Part shown: positions 1 through 5,230 of the stretch, in pieces | Layout: the number at the start of each line of letters is the position of its first letter | How positions within the stretch are numbered: position 1 is the first letter of the stretch | Assembly (NCBI GenBank): GCA_021786135.1 | Contig: JAJYNV010000206.1 | Span: 1-5,230, forward strand | Direction of reading: 5' to 3' | DNA length: 5,230 bases | From: Bacillota bacterium | GTDB lineage: Bacteria; Bacillota; Sulfobacillia; JAJZYS01; JAJYTV01 | The notes under the pieces: model-generated | Told to the model about the DNA's origin: nothing | Seen by the model: only the letters and a program-made list of their open reading frames with translations | Databases searched by the model: none | Made by a program: the position numbers and the translations under genes

Positions 1-1540
1 CTTCTACGACACCTGCCGGTCCGCGCACTTCATCAACGACTACCGCATGGCGGAGGTCCACGCCAAGGAGTCGCCGGAGCGGGTGCTTGAGCTGGAATAC
101 TGGGGCGCGGTGTTCGACCGCACGCCGGAAGGCAAGATCATGCAGCGTCCGTTCGGCGCGCACACCTTCCGCCGGCTTGCCCACGTCGGCGACCGCACTG
201 GCAAGGAGCTCATCCGCACCCTTGAGCAGAAGATCCTGACGCTCAATGTCGACGTATACCAGGAGATCACCGCCACCAAGCTCTTCAAGGACCAGGACCG
301 CATCGCAGGATGTATCGCGTACTACCGCGAGGATGGCCGCTTCGCCGTCTTCACCGCCAAGGCGGTCGTGATCGCCACAGGCGGCTGGGGCAAGGCGTAC
401 AAGGTGACGTCGAACTCGTGGGAGAGCACCGGCGACGGCGCGGCGCTCGCGTTCCGCGCGGGAGCCGATCTGGCCGACATGGAGATGGTCCAGTTCCACC
501 CGACCGGCATGACGTGGCCGCCGGGGGCACGCGGCATTCTGGTCACGGAGGGCGTGCGCGGCGAGGGCGGACTCCTCTTCAACTCCGAGGGCGAGCGCTT
601 CATGGAGAAGTATGACCCCGCGCGCAAGGAACTCTCCTCACGCGACGTCGTTGCCCGCTCGATCTACAAGGAAGTCCAGGCGGGTCGCGGTACGCCGCAC
701 GGCGGCGCGTGGCTCGACATCACGCACAAGGGCGCAGCGTTCATCAAGCGCAAGTTGCCGGGCATGTACGAGCAGCTCCTGTCACTCGCGGACATCGACA
801 TCACGAAGTCCCGCTTCGAAGTGGCGCCGACCATCCACTACACCATGGGTGGCGTGCGTGTCGATCCGTATACCGGCGCGACCACCGTGCCAGGGCTCTT
901 CGCGGCCGGCGAATGCGCCGCTGGACTGCACGGGGCGAACCGCCTCGGCGGCAACTCGCTCTCCGACATCCTCGTCTTTGGCCGCCGCGCTGGCGCGGGG
1001 GCTCTTGAGTACGCCAAGAACAGCGGGACGCCCAAGATCGACGGCGCCGAGGTTGACGCCGAAGTGGAGCGCGTCCTGGCACCGTTCTCCCGCACCGACG
1101 GGGAGAACCCGTACAAGCTGCACGAAGAGCTGCAGGACATCATGGCAAACCACGCGGGCATCGAGCGCAACGGCCCCAACCTCGAGGCGGGGCTCGCGAA
1201 GATGCAGGAGTTGCGCGCACGTACCGAGCACCTCGGCGCCAAGGGTTCGCGTCAGTTCAACCCTGGCTGGCACGGTGTCTTCGACGTGCAGAACATGGCC
1301 CTCCTCGGCGAGGCGATCCTGCGCGGAGCCATCGAGCGCACGGAGAGCCGCGGCGCCCAGTGGCGTACGGACTTCCCCGACGAGCTCGAGGAGCAGGGCA
1401 AGGTCAACTACGTGCAGCGCCTCACCGACCATGGCATCGAGGTGCGCCAGGAGCCGGTGCCGCAGATGCCGGATGAACTCGCTGGGCTCTTCCGCCTCGG
1501 CGTCGCTCCCGGCCTTGCGAATTCGGCCAGGAAGGAGTAG
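1..1540 (+). CDS. sdhA: Succinate dehydrogenase / fumarate reductase flavoprotein subunit (5'-partial)
   Basis: FAD-bearing catalytic subunit of the complex II family, interconverting succinate and fumarate and passing electrons to the iron-sulfur subunit at the membrane. The frame is open from base 2, so 512 residues are visible; the family is usually about 580-650, so the N-terminus with the first GxGxxG and the covalent-FAD histidine lies off the left edge. Visible marks are an IATGG FAD motif near 370-390, FHPTGM (His at 497-499), TEGVRGEGG, SSRDVV (Arg at 641-643), HYTMGG (His at 836-838) and HGANRLGGNS (Arg at 941-943). These two His and two Arg align with the substrate and proton-transfer residues of E. 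coli SdhA/FrdA (H242, R286, H354, R399 in SdhA). The 35-residue His-to-Arg spacing matches FrdA. The C-terminal ERTESRG capping motif is present, followed by a somewhat long tail. It is followed at once by sdhB. Sequence alone does not decide between SDH and fumarate reductase; the Sdh1-like type favours succinate oxidation (inference). Confidence 0.95.
   Translation, partial: FYDTCRSAHFINDYRMAEVHAKESPERVLELEYWGAVFDRTPEGKIMQRPFGAHTFRRLAHVGDRTGKELIRTLEQKILTLNVDVYQEITATKLFKDQDRIAGCIAYYREDGRFAVFTAKAVVIATGGWGKAYKVTSNSWESTGDGAALAFRAGADLADMEMVQFHPTGMTWPPGARGILVTEGVRGEGGLLFNSEGERFMEKYDPARKELSSRDVVARSIYKEVQAGRGTPHGGAWLDITHKGAAFIKRKLPGMYEQLLSLADIDITKSRFEVAPTIHYTMGGVRVDPYTGATTVPGLFAAGECAAGLHGANRLGGNSLSDILVFGRRAGAGALEYAKNSGTPKIDGAEVDAEVERVLAPFSRTDGENPYKLHEELQDIMANHAGIERNGPNLEAGLAKMQELRARTEHLGAKGSRQFNPGWHGVFDVQNMALLGEAILRGAIERTESRGAQWRTDFPDELEEQGKVNYVQRLTDHGIEVRQEPVPQMPDELAGLFRLGVAPGLANSARKE
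1532..1537 (+). promoter_or_regulatory. Ribosome-binding site of sdhB
   Basis: AAGGAG lies inside the last codons of sdhA, 9 bases before the ATG at 1547. It supports that start and suggests translation of the two subunits from one message. Confidence 0.8.
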
Positions 1541-1546
1541 TCGGCC

Positions 1547-2275
1547 ATGCCTGAGGAGATCACGCTCAGCGTATACCGCGGAGACAAGAGCGGCGGCAAG
1601 GAAGTCGAGTACAAGGTACCGACAGAGACCGGCATGGTCGTGCTCGACGCGCTGCACTTCATCCAGGCCCACGACGCACCGGATCTCGCCGTGCGCTGGA
1701 ACTGCAAGGCCGCGCACTGCGGCTCGTGCAGCGCAGAGATCAACGGTTCACCCAAGCTCCTGTGCAAGACGCGCGTGGACGACTACATCGGCGAGGTCAT
1801 CCACATCCGGCCGATGCACAGCTTCCCTGTGATCAAGGACCTTGTCACGGACGTCTCGTGGAACTATGAAAAGCTCAGGCAGGTACCTGCCTTCCAGCCT
1901 GCGATCAAGGCGCCGTTCACGTTGCAGCAGCGGGACGTCGACCGTATCCAGGAGTTCCGCAACTGCATCGAGTGCTTCCTCTGCCAGAACATCTGCCATG
2001 TTCTGCGCGACCACGACGCCAAGGACCGCTATTGGGGCCCGCGCCTCATGATCCGCATCGCCGAGCTCGAGATGCACCCGCTCGACACCGGTGACCGGAT
2101 GGAACTGTTGAAGGGCGCGGGGGGCGTCGGCATGTGCAACATCACGAAGTGCTGCACCGTTGTCTGCCCGCAGGGGATCGACATCACCGACAACGGCATC
2201 ATCCCGCTCAAGGAGCGCGTCGCGGACGTCTACTGGGATCCGCTCGGCGGACTCGTGCGCAAGATGCACAAGTAG
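1547..2275 (+). CDS. sdhB: Succinate dehydrogenase / fumarate reductase iron-sulfur subunit
   Basis: Electron-transfer subunit that carries electrons between the flavoprotein and the quinone site of the membrane anchor. It has 242 residues, a normal length. The N-terminal ferredoxin-like domain carries [2Fe-2S] ligands Cys53, Cys58, Cys61 and Cys73 (C-x4-CGSC). The C-terminal domain has C140-x2-C143-x2-C146-x3-C150, then C197, C203 and C207-Pro. By alignment with E. coli SdhB, C140/C143/C146/C207 bind [4Fe-4S] and C150/C197/C203 bind [3Fe-4S]. All eleven ligands are present. Cys150 is followed by His rather than the common Pro. An extra Cys202 sits beside the ligand Cys203 in CNITKCC, a form I recall from actinobacterial Sdh1-type proteins. 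The start at 1547 is 6 bases after the sdhA stop and has a good ribosome-binding site, so the two are co-transcribed. No anchor gene follows, so the anchor is expected upstream of sdhA. Confidence 0.95.
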   Translation: MPEEITLSVYRGDKSGGKEVEYKVPTETGMVVLDALHFIQAHDAPDLAVRWNCKAAHCGSCSAEINGSPKLLCKTRVDDYIGEVIHIRPMHSFPVIKDLVTDVSWNYEKLRQVPAFQPAIKAPFTLQQRDVDRIQEFRNCIECFLCQNICHVLRDHDAKDRYWGPRLMIRIAELEMHPLDTGDRMELLKGAGGVGMCNITKCCTVVCPQGIDITDNGIIPLKERVADVYWDPLGGLVRKMHK

Positions 2276-2291
2276 ACTCCCCGTATGAGAG

Positions 2292-2320
2292 CGCCCCGGG
2301 CGGGAAGCCCGGGGCGTTTT
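2292..2320 (+). terminator. Intrinsic terminator after sdhB
   Basis: A perfect 10-bp stem made only of G:C pairs (2292-2301 with 2307-2316), a 5-base loop GGGAA and a run of four T at 2317-2320. It lies 16 bases after the sdhB stop and should end the sdh transcript. The next start codon is only 25 bases downstream, so NDH-2 expression needs read-through or a promoter I could not identify. Confidence 0.88.
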
Positions 2321-2328
2321 CCATGCCT

Positions 2329-2335
2329 GGGGAGG
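2329..2335 (+). promoter_or_regulatory. Ribosome-binding site of the NDH-2 gene
   Basis: GGGGAGG ends 9 bases before the ATG at 2345. It selects this start over the in-frame ATG at 2285, whose reading would run through the terminator hairpin. Confidence 0.8.
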
Positions 2336-2344
2336 CGGATTCGC

Positions 2345-3619
2345 ATGTCTGAGCAGAGCGTTCGCGTCGTGGTGATCGGTGGAGGCTTCGGTGGCCTTGA
2401 AGCGGCCAAGCAACTGCGTGACTCGACCGTCAAGGTCACGGTGTGTGATCGCGACAACTATCATCTGTTCCAGCCATTGCTGTACCAGGTGGCGACGGGC
2501 GGACTCGCTCCGGGGGAGATCGCGGTCCCCATCCGGCGCATCCTGCGCGGGCAAGGCAATGCCGAGGTCTTGCTGCAGGATATCGAGGCGGTCGACCTTG
2601 ACCGACGAGAGGTCGTCCATGCGACGGGGCGCATCCCGTACGACTACCTCGTCGTTGCCAGCGGCGCCCGCCACAACTACTTCGGTCATGAGGCGTGGCA
2701 GTCTGCGGCTCCTGGGCTCAAGACGCTCGAGGAGGCCCTCGACATCCGACGGCGCATCTACCTCGCCTACGAGGAAGCCGAGCGGCTCGACGATCCAGAG
2801 GGACTTGGCGGCCTGCTGAACTTCACCGTCATCGGCGGCGGCCCTACAGGCGTCGAACTGGCAGGGGCTGTCGCCGAAATCGCGCGACGCACCTTGCGTC
2901 GGGATTTTCGACGTATCGATCCGGCGTCGTCGCGCGTCATCCTGATCGAAGCGGGACCGCGGCTCCTGCCGACATTGCCTCCGGATCTCAGCCGCTATGC
3001 CAGGGCAACGCTGGAGAAGATGGGCGTAGAGGTGCACATCGGTACACCGGTGTCGGACGTGTCGGCCGACGGGGTGCGCCTGGGCGACGCATGGATTCCG
3101 AGTCGCACTGTGATCTGGGCAGCCGGCGTTGCGGCCTCGCCGCTTGGGCAGGGGCTAGGGGCACCGACAGACTGCGCCGGCCGCGTCGAAGTTCTGTCCG
3201 ACCTGTCGCTGCCGGGTCATCCCGAAGTGTTCGTCGTGGGCGATCTCGCACTGGTGCGCGGCGCGGACGGGCATACCCTGCCGAGTCTGGCCCCGGTGGC
3301 CATGCAGGAAGGGCGACTCGCGGCACGCAACATCGTCCGCCGCCTCGGTGGCCAGACGACCCAGCCGTTTCACTATCACGATCGTGGTGCCCTCGCAACC
3401 ATCGGGCGCAGCGCTGCCGTTGCGGATATACGTGGCCTGCGGTTGACGGGATTCACCGCGTGGCTCGCATGGCTCTTCGTGCACATCCTCTACCTGATCG
3501 GCTTTGACAACCGTATGGTGGTGCTCTGGCGCTGGGCGATTGCCTATGCCACGTTTGAACGCGCCGACCGGCTGATCACGGAGCCCCGGCGTTTGACGAG
3601 ACCAGGAACCAGTGTCTAG
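2345..3619 (+). CDS. ndh: Type II NADH dehydrogenase (NADH:quinone oxidoreductase, NDH-2)
   Basis: Single-subunit flavoenzyme that oxidises NADH and reduces membrane quinone without pumping protons. The protein has 424 residues, normal for NDH-2. Two Rossmann folds are visible. The FAD fold has GGGFGG at residues 12-17 with acidic Asp35 at the end of the second strand, followed by the family-typical HLFQPLLYQVATGG from residue 40. The NADH fold has IGGGPTGVE around 163-171, including conserved Glu171, with Glu202 where an acidic residue favours NADH over NADPH. VVGD at 297-300 is the second FAD contact. The quinone-site motif AQxAxQ reads A316-P-V-A-M-Q321, with Pro for the first Gln. The C-terminus from about 370 to 412 is rich in Trp, Leu, Phe and Arg, like the amphipathic membrane-binding helices of the family. 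ATG 2345 is chosen because of its ribosome-binding site and because the GGGFGG fold then starts at the usual distance. It follows the sdhAB terminator directly, giving a cluster of quinone-reducing dehydrogenases. Confidence 0.93.
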   Translation: MSEQSVRVVVIGGGFGGLEAAKQLRDSTVKVTVCDRDNYHLFQPLLYQVATGGLAPGEIAVPIRRILRGQGNAEVLLQDIEAVDLDRREVVHATGRIPYDYLVVASGARHNYFGHEAWQSAAPGLKTLEEALDIRRRIYLAYEEAERLDDPEGLGGLLNFTVIGGGPTGVELAGAVAEIARRTLRRDFRRIDPASSRVILIEAGPRLLPTLPPDLSRYARATLEKMGVEVHIGTPVSDVSADGVRLGDAWIPSRTVIWAAGVAASPLGQGLGAPTDCAGRVEVLSDLSLPGHPEVFVVGDLALVRGADGHTLPSLAPVAMQEGRLAARNIVRRLGGQTTQPFHYHDRGALATIGRSAAVADIRGLRLTGFTAWLAWLFVHILYLIGFDNRMVVLWRWAIAYATFERADRLITEPRRLTRPGTSV

Positions 3620-3754
3620 GCGCATGGACTCGGCACGCGGCGAAAAGACGAACGGCACAAGTGGCGCGCGCACGAGGAGTCGGTCACGCGGATGCAGAAT
3701 GCGCATGCGGTATCGCCAACCGTGGAGACGTCGCGACTCTGCTGGCGGGGGCGG

Positions 3755-3774
3755 GCATGACGACGCGGTCATGC
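3755..3774 (+). repeat. Short inverted repeat (hairpin 1 of the gap)
   Basis: GCATGAC at 3755-3761 is the exact reverse complement of GTCATGC at 3768-3774, with a 6-base loop. There is no T-run after it. It could be a weak transcript end after the NDH-2 gene, a protein-binding site or chance. Confidence 0.45.
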
Positions 3775-3779
3775 GGCCG

Positions 3780-3802
3780 GCAGGCGGCACCTGATCGCCT
3801 GC
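3780..3802 (+). repeat. Short inverted repeat (hairpin 2 of the gap)
   Basis: GCAGGCG at 3780-3786 pairs perfectly with CGCCTGC at 3796-3802 around a 9-base loop. It begins 5 bases after hairpin 1. There is no T-run, so it is not a canonical terminator. Confidence 0.45.
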
Positions 3803-3887
3803 GACCCTGGCAACGAGAGGCCGGCTATCCAGCTAGGGCGCACGGCCGATCCCCCAGCGCGGCGGCATACCGAGCACAATTCCGATC

Positions 3888-3892
3888 GGAGG
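3888..3892 (+). promoter_or_regulatory. Ribosome-binding site of the YbjQ-family gene
   Basis: GGAGG lies 8 bases before the ATG at 3901. It decides this start against upstream in-frame starts such as the GTG at 3661 and favours it over the ATG at 3907, which would be 14 bases away. Confidence 0.8.
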
Positions 3893-3900
3893 TTCTGAAG

Positions 3901-4221
3901 ATGGCGATGATCGTGACGACGGCGTTTGAGGTGGCAGGGCGTGAAGTCGAGGAGACGCTCGGCACGGTGTTCGGCGTTGTCGTGCGCAGCCAGGGCCTCG
4001 GCGGCAACATCCTGGCCAGCCTGCGCAGTCTGGGCGGCGGCGAGATCCACGAGTACACGCGGCTGCTCGAGGATACGCGCCGCCAGGCGGTGGACCGCAT
4101 GCTGGAGAACGCGGGCAAGATCGGCGGCGACGCAGTGATCGCGATGCGCTTCGACTCTTCGGAGATCGGCCAGACGATGACCGAGGTCGTCGCCTACGGC
4201 ACGGCGGTCAAGCTGCGCTAG
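3901..4221 (+). CDS. YbjQ/UPF0145-family small protein
   Basis: A 106-residue cytosolic protein, nearly the same length as E. coli YbjQ (107), with no signal peptide or membrane segment. It matches the UPF0145 family, often labelled 'putative heavy-metal-binding domain', whose biological role is not established. Supporting marks are the N-terminal VTT start of a beta strand, a small-residue loop with Gly34-Gly35-Asn36, GGGEIHEY at 45-52, the helix R60-x2-A63 followed by M67 and A71, GGDAVIAMRFD at 75-85 and the C-terminal EVVAYGTAVKL at 95-105. These align well with the corresponding blocks of YbjQ (GANIF, GG..Y, GADAVVGIDID, VSVSGTAVK). The protein has no cysteine, so any metal binding would not use thiols. 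It seems to be a single-gene unit behind a 281-base gap and is convergent with the next gene. Family assignment is firm; function is unknown. Confidence 0.88.
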   Translation: MAMIVTTAFEVAGREVEETLGTVFGVVVRSQGLGGNILASLRSLGGGEIHEYTRLLEDTRRQAVDRMLENAGKIGGDAVIAMRFDSSEIGQTMTEVVAYGTAVKLR

Positions 4222-4247
4222 CCCGCAGATCTGTCAGGGGGCGGGGC
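4222..4247. other. Convergent intergenic spacer
   Basis: Only 26 bases separate the two convergent stop codons. The spacer holds the 8-base palindrome CAGATCTG (4226-4233) and a weak pairing CCCGC (4222-4226) with GCGGG (4241-4245). No T-run flanks these on either strand, so a standard bidirectional terminator is not evident. Confidence 0.5.
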
Positions 4248-5213
4248 CTACCTCGGCAAGCCCTCGGGAATGGCCGCCTTCTGGCCCCAGAAGACCGGCG
4301 GGATGAGTTCATAGCCCTGGCTCTGCCAAAGACGGCGTTGCGCCTTCGCCAGGATGAAGCGGGCGAAGGCTTCTCCCGCTGCACTGTTCTTGCCCTTGAG
4401 AACGGTCAGGTCGAGGGTCGAGAGCTGGCCTCGCACGGTACCCACCTGGGGAATCGTCATCGCGACCGTTTGGTAGAGATGCAGGTCCTCCGGATTCGCG
4501 AAGTCTAGCTCAGGCGGCAGCACGATGTAGCTGAGGTGAAGCTGGCGCGCCTGGGGCAGGAACGCCGAGGCGGCGTCGAGGCCGCCTGCTTGGAGTTGTG
4601 TCGGCAGACCCTCTTCTGAATACACCTCTTGCGGATTGTTCCATGCGCCCAGGATGCGCTGAGCTGTCCCCGCAGGCAGGTTATAGAGCTTCTGGGCCAG
4701 TTGCACCATGAGGTAGAACGTCTGCCCCTGCGGATCGGTGGCGGGGTTCGTGCGACCCAGGTGCAGCCCGGGAGTGGCGAGTAGCGTGAAGAGGTTGCGC
4801 AGTGGCGCCTTTCCCTCGGCAATGGCCTCAAACTGAGGTGCGTAGCGACTCTTCGGGTTATAGGCCACAACCAGCGGACTCGCGGCGAAGCCGATGGCCC
4901 AGGAGGCCTTCTTGTGGCCGAGGCTCGCAATGGGTCCGGTGCCGACGCTCTCGAAGACGTCCGCCTGGATTACCCCGCCCTGCAGTTCGTGTGCCAGCGC
5001 CCACGAACCGCCGCCACGCCCCTGGTAGGCGATACCGGAGGCTTTGGTGAAAGCCGGCCCGAGGACCTGGTCGTTCATGTAGTCGAGGGAGCCGGCATAG
5101 GCGACCGACACTTCGTGAGGCACTGCGGCGGGCTTGGCCGAAGGTCGGCCGCAGCCGGCCGCGGAGACGGCGATGATTCCCAAAATGACGGAGAAGATAC
5201 CTGGTGCGCGCAA
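4248..5213 (-). CDS. Lipoprotein solute-binding protein, tungstate/molybdate ABC-transporter type
   Basis: Probable extracytoplasmic binding protein that delivers an oxyanion to an ABC importer. From the TTG start at 5213 it has 321 residues. An N-terminal hydrophobic segment ends in the lipobox A-A-G-Cys21, so the mature protein should be lipid-anchored. Periplasmic-binding folds are indicated by VAYAGSL at about 37-43, GRGGGSW with Ser70, an ADVF block near 84-87, LGRTNPATDPQG (Asp160), GGLDAASAF near 210-218 and LPPELDFANPE near 232-242. The AGSL, GR-xDP and LPPE-NPE blocks resemble archaeal WtpA/ModA and related bacterial proteins. Asp160 aligns with the metal-liganding Asp of WtpA, but the Glu of its IDYAFEY block aligns with Ala217. 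The ligand is therefore uncertain (tungstate, molybdate or another anion). No permease or ATPase gene follows; the next gene downstream is convergent, so partners could only be upstream beyond the right edge or elsewhere. An alternative GTG start at 5222 would give 324 residues. Confidence 0.85.
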   Translation of the reverse strand: MRAPGIFSVILGIIAVSAAGCGRPSAKPAAVPHEVSVAYAGSLDYMNDQVLGPAFTKASGIAYQGRGGGSWALAHELQGGVIQADVFESVGTGPIASLGHKKASWAIGFAASPLVVAYNPKSRYAPQFEAIAEGKAPLRNLFTLLATPGLHLGRTNPATDPQGQTFYLMVQLAQKLYNLPAGTAQRILGAWNNPQEVYSEEGLPTQLQAGGLDAASAFLPQARQLHLSYIVLPPELDFANPEDLHLYQTVAMTIPQVGTVRGQLSTLDLTVLKGKNSAAGEAFARFILAKAQRRLWQSQGYELIPPVFWGQKAAIPEGLPR

Positions 5214-5220
5214 GATGGAC

Positions 5221-5226
5221 ACCTCC
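5221..5226 (-). promoter_or_regulatory. Ribosome-binding site that decides a TTG start
   Basis: On the minus strand GGAGGT (5226 to 5221) overlaps the GTG codon at 5222-5220 and so cannot serve it. It lies 7 bases before the in-frame TTG at 5213-5211, a normal spacing. This makes TTG the likelier start. Confidence 0.7.
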
Positions 5227-5230
5227 GTAC

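Larger units (their letters stand above)
3620..3900. other. 281-base gap without a recognisable gene
   Basis: Between the NDH-2 stop and the YbjQ-family start I see no convincing -35/-10 pair, no tRNA or riboswitch-like conserved core and no U-tailed terminator. Open frames here are Arg-rich or low-complexity and show no family resemblance. The contents I can point to are two short hairpins (3755-3774 and 3780-3802), the 8-base palindromes ATGCGCAT (3699-3706) and GTCGCGAC (3730-3737), and the ribosome-binding site at 3888-3892. A promoter for the downstream gene is expected here but is not visible to me. Confidence 0.6.

Noticed and set aside
782..1717. 311-codon open frame on the minus strand opposite sdhA
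   Set aside because: It is antisense to conserved catalytic motifs and its translation shows no recognisable domain.
612..1832. 406-codon open frame on the plus strand inside sdhA and sdhB
   Set aside because: It is a frame shadow made almost wholly of Arg, Ser, Ala and Thr. The real genes occupy the other frames with all catalytic residues in place.
2285..2344. Twenty-residue N-terminal extension of NDH-2 from ATG 2285
   Set aside because: The extension is encoded by the terminator hairpin itself and lacks a ribosome-binding site; ATG 2345 has one at good spacing and fits the family length.
1748..3037. 429-codon open frame on the minus strand across sdhB, the terminator and ndh
   Set aside because: It lies antisense to two firmly identified genes and across a terminator hairpin. 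Its translation is Arg/Asp/Leu-rich with no family resemblance; long antisense frames are common in GC-rich DNA.
3612..3794. Sixty-codon Arg-rich open frame after ndh, starting at GTG
   Set aside because: It overlaps the ndh stop region, has no ribosome-binding site and an Arg/Ser/Gly composition typical of non-coding GC-rich DNA.
3826..3880. Possible -10 elements TATCCA (3826-3831) and CACAAT (3875-3880) before the YbjQ-family gene
   Set aside because: Neither has a -35-like hexamer at 16-18 bases, so I cannot support a promoter call.
3661..3900. Eighty-residue N-terminal extension of the YbjQ-family protein from GTG 3661
   Set aside because: The family begins at the 3901 start, which has GGAGG 8 bases upstream; the extension is Arg/Ala-rich low-complexity sequence.
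1..5230. CRISPR arrays, insertion sequences, integrase genes, tRNA or rRNA genes
   Set aside because: No repeated spacer-like units, no transposase motifs, no terminal inverted repeats and no tRNA T-arm consensus were seen on either strand.

Overview
This is a GC-rich bacterial chromosomal window (clearly above 60% G+C by eye) with compact, ordinary-looking genes. There are five protein-coding genes: four on the plus strand and one convergent on the minus strand. Aerobic-type quinone reductases, good GGAGG ribosome-binding sites and a lipoprotein with a lipobox indicate a bacterium. The succinate dehydrogenase resembles, from memory, the Sdh1/FrdAB-like type of Actinobacteria, Acidobacteria, Gemmatimonadota and Chloroflexota. 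I cannot name the phylum from these data.

Left part (1-2320): the 3' part of a flavoprotein subunit gene (sdhA/frdA; N-terminus off the left edge) is followed 6 bases later by a complete iron-sulfur subunit gene (sdhB/frdB). A strong intrinsic terminator closes the unit. No membrane-anchor gene follows, so the cytochrome b/anchor subunit, if present, should lie upstream of the window (order C-A-B). Middle (2345-3619): a type II NADH dehydrogenase (NDH-2) gene with its own ribosome-binding site starts 25 bases after the terminator. SDH and NDH-2 would both pass electrons to membrane quinone, from succinate and from NADH respectively, without pumping protons themselves.

A 281-base gap (3620-3900) holds two short hairpins but no recognisable gene or promoter. 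It precedes a small YbjQ/UPF0145-family gene (3901-4221). That gene ends 26 bases from the end of a minus-strand gene (4248-5213) for a lipoprotein solute-binding protein of the tungstate/molybdate type. The ribosome-binding site of this last gene points to a TTG start rather than the GTG three codons upstream. No permease or ATPase partner is in the window.

I found no mobile element, CRISPR array, RNA gene or evident new system. The points most worth a second look are the solute-binding protein (start codon, altered oxyanion-ligand region, no partner downstream) and a Pro in place of the usual Gln in the NDH-2 quinone-site motif.
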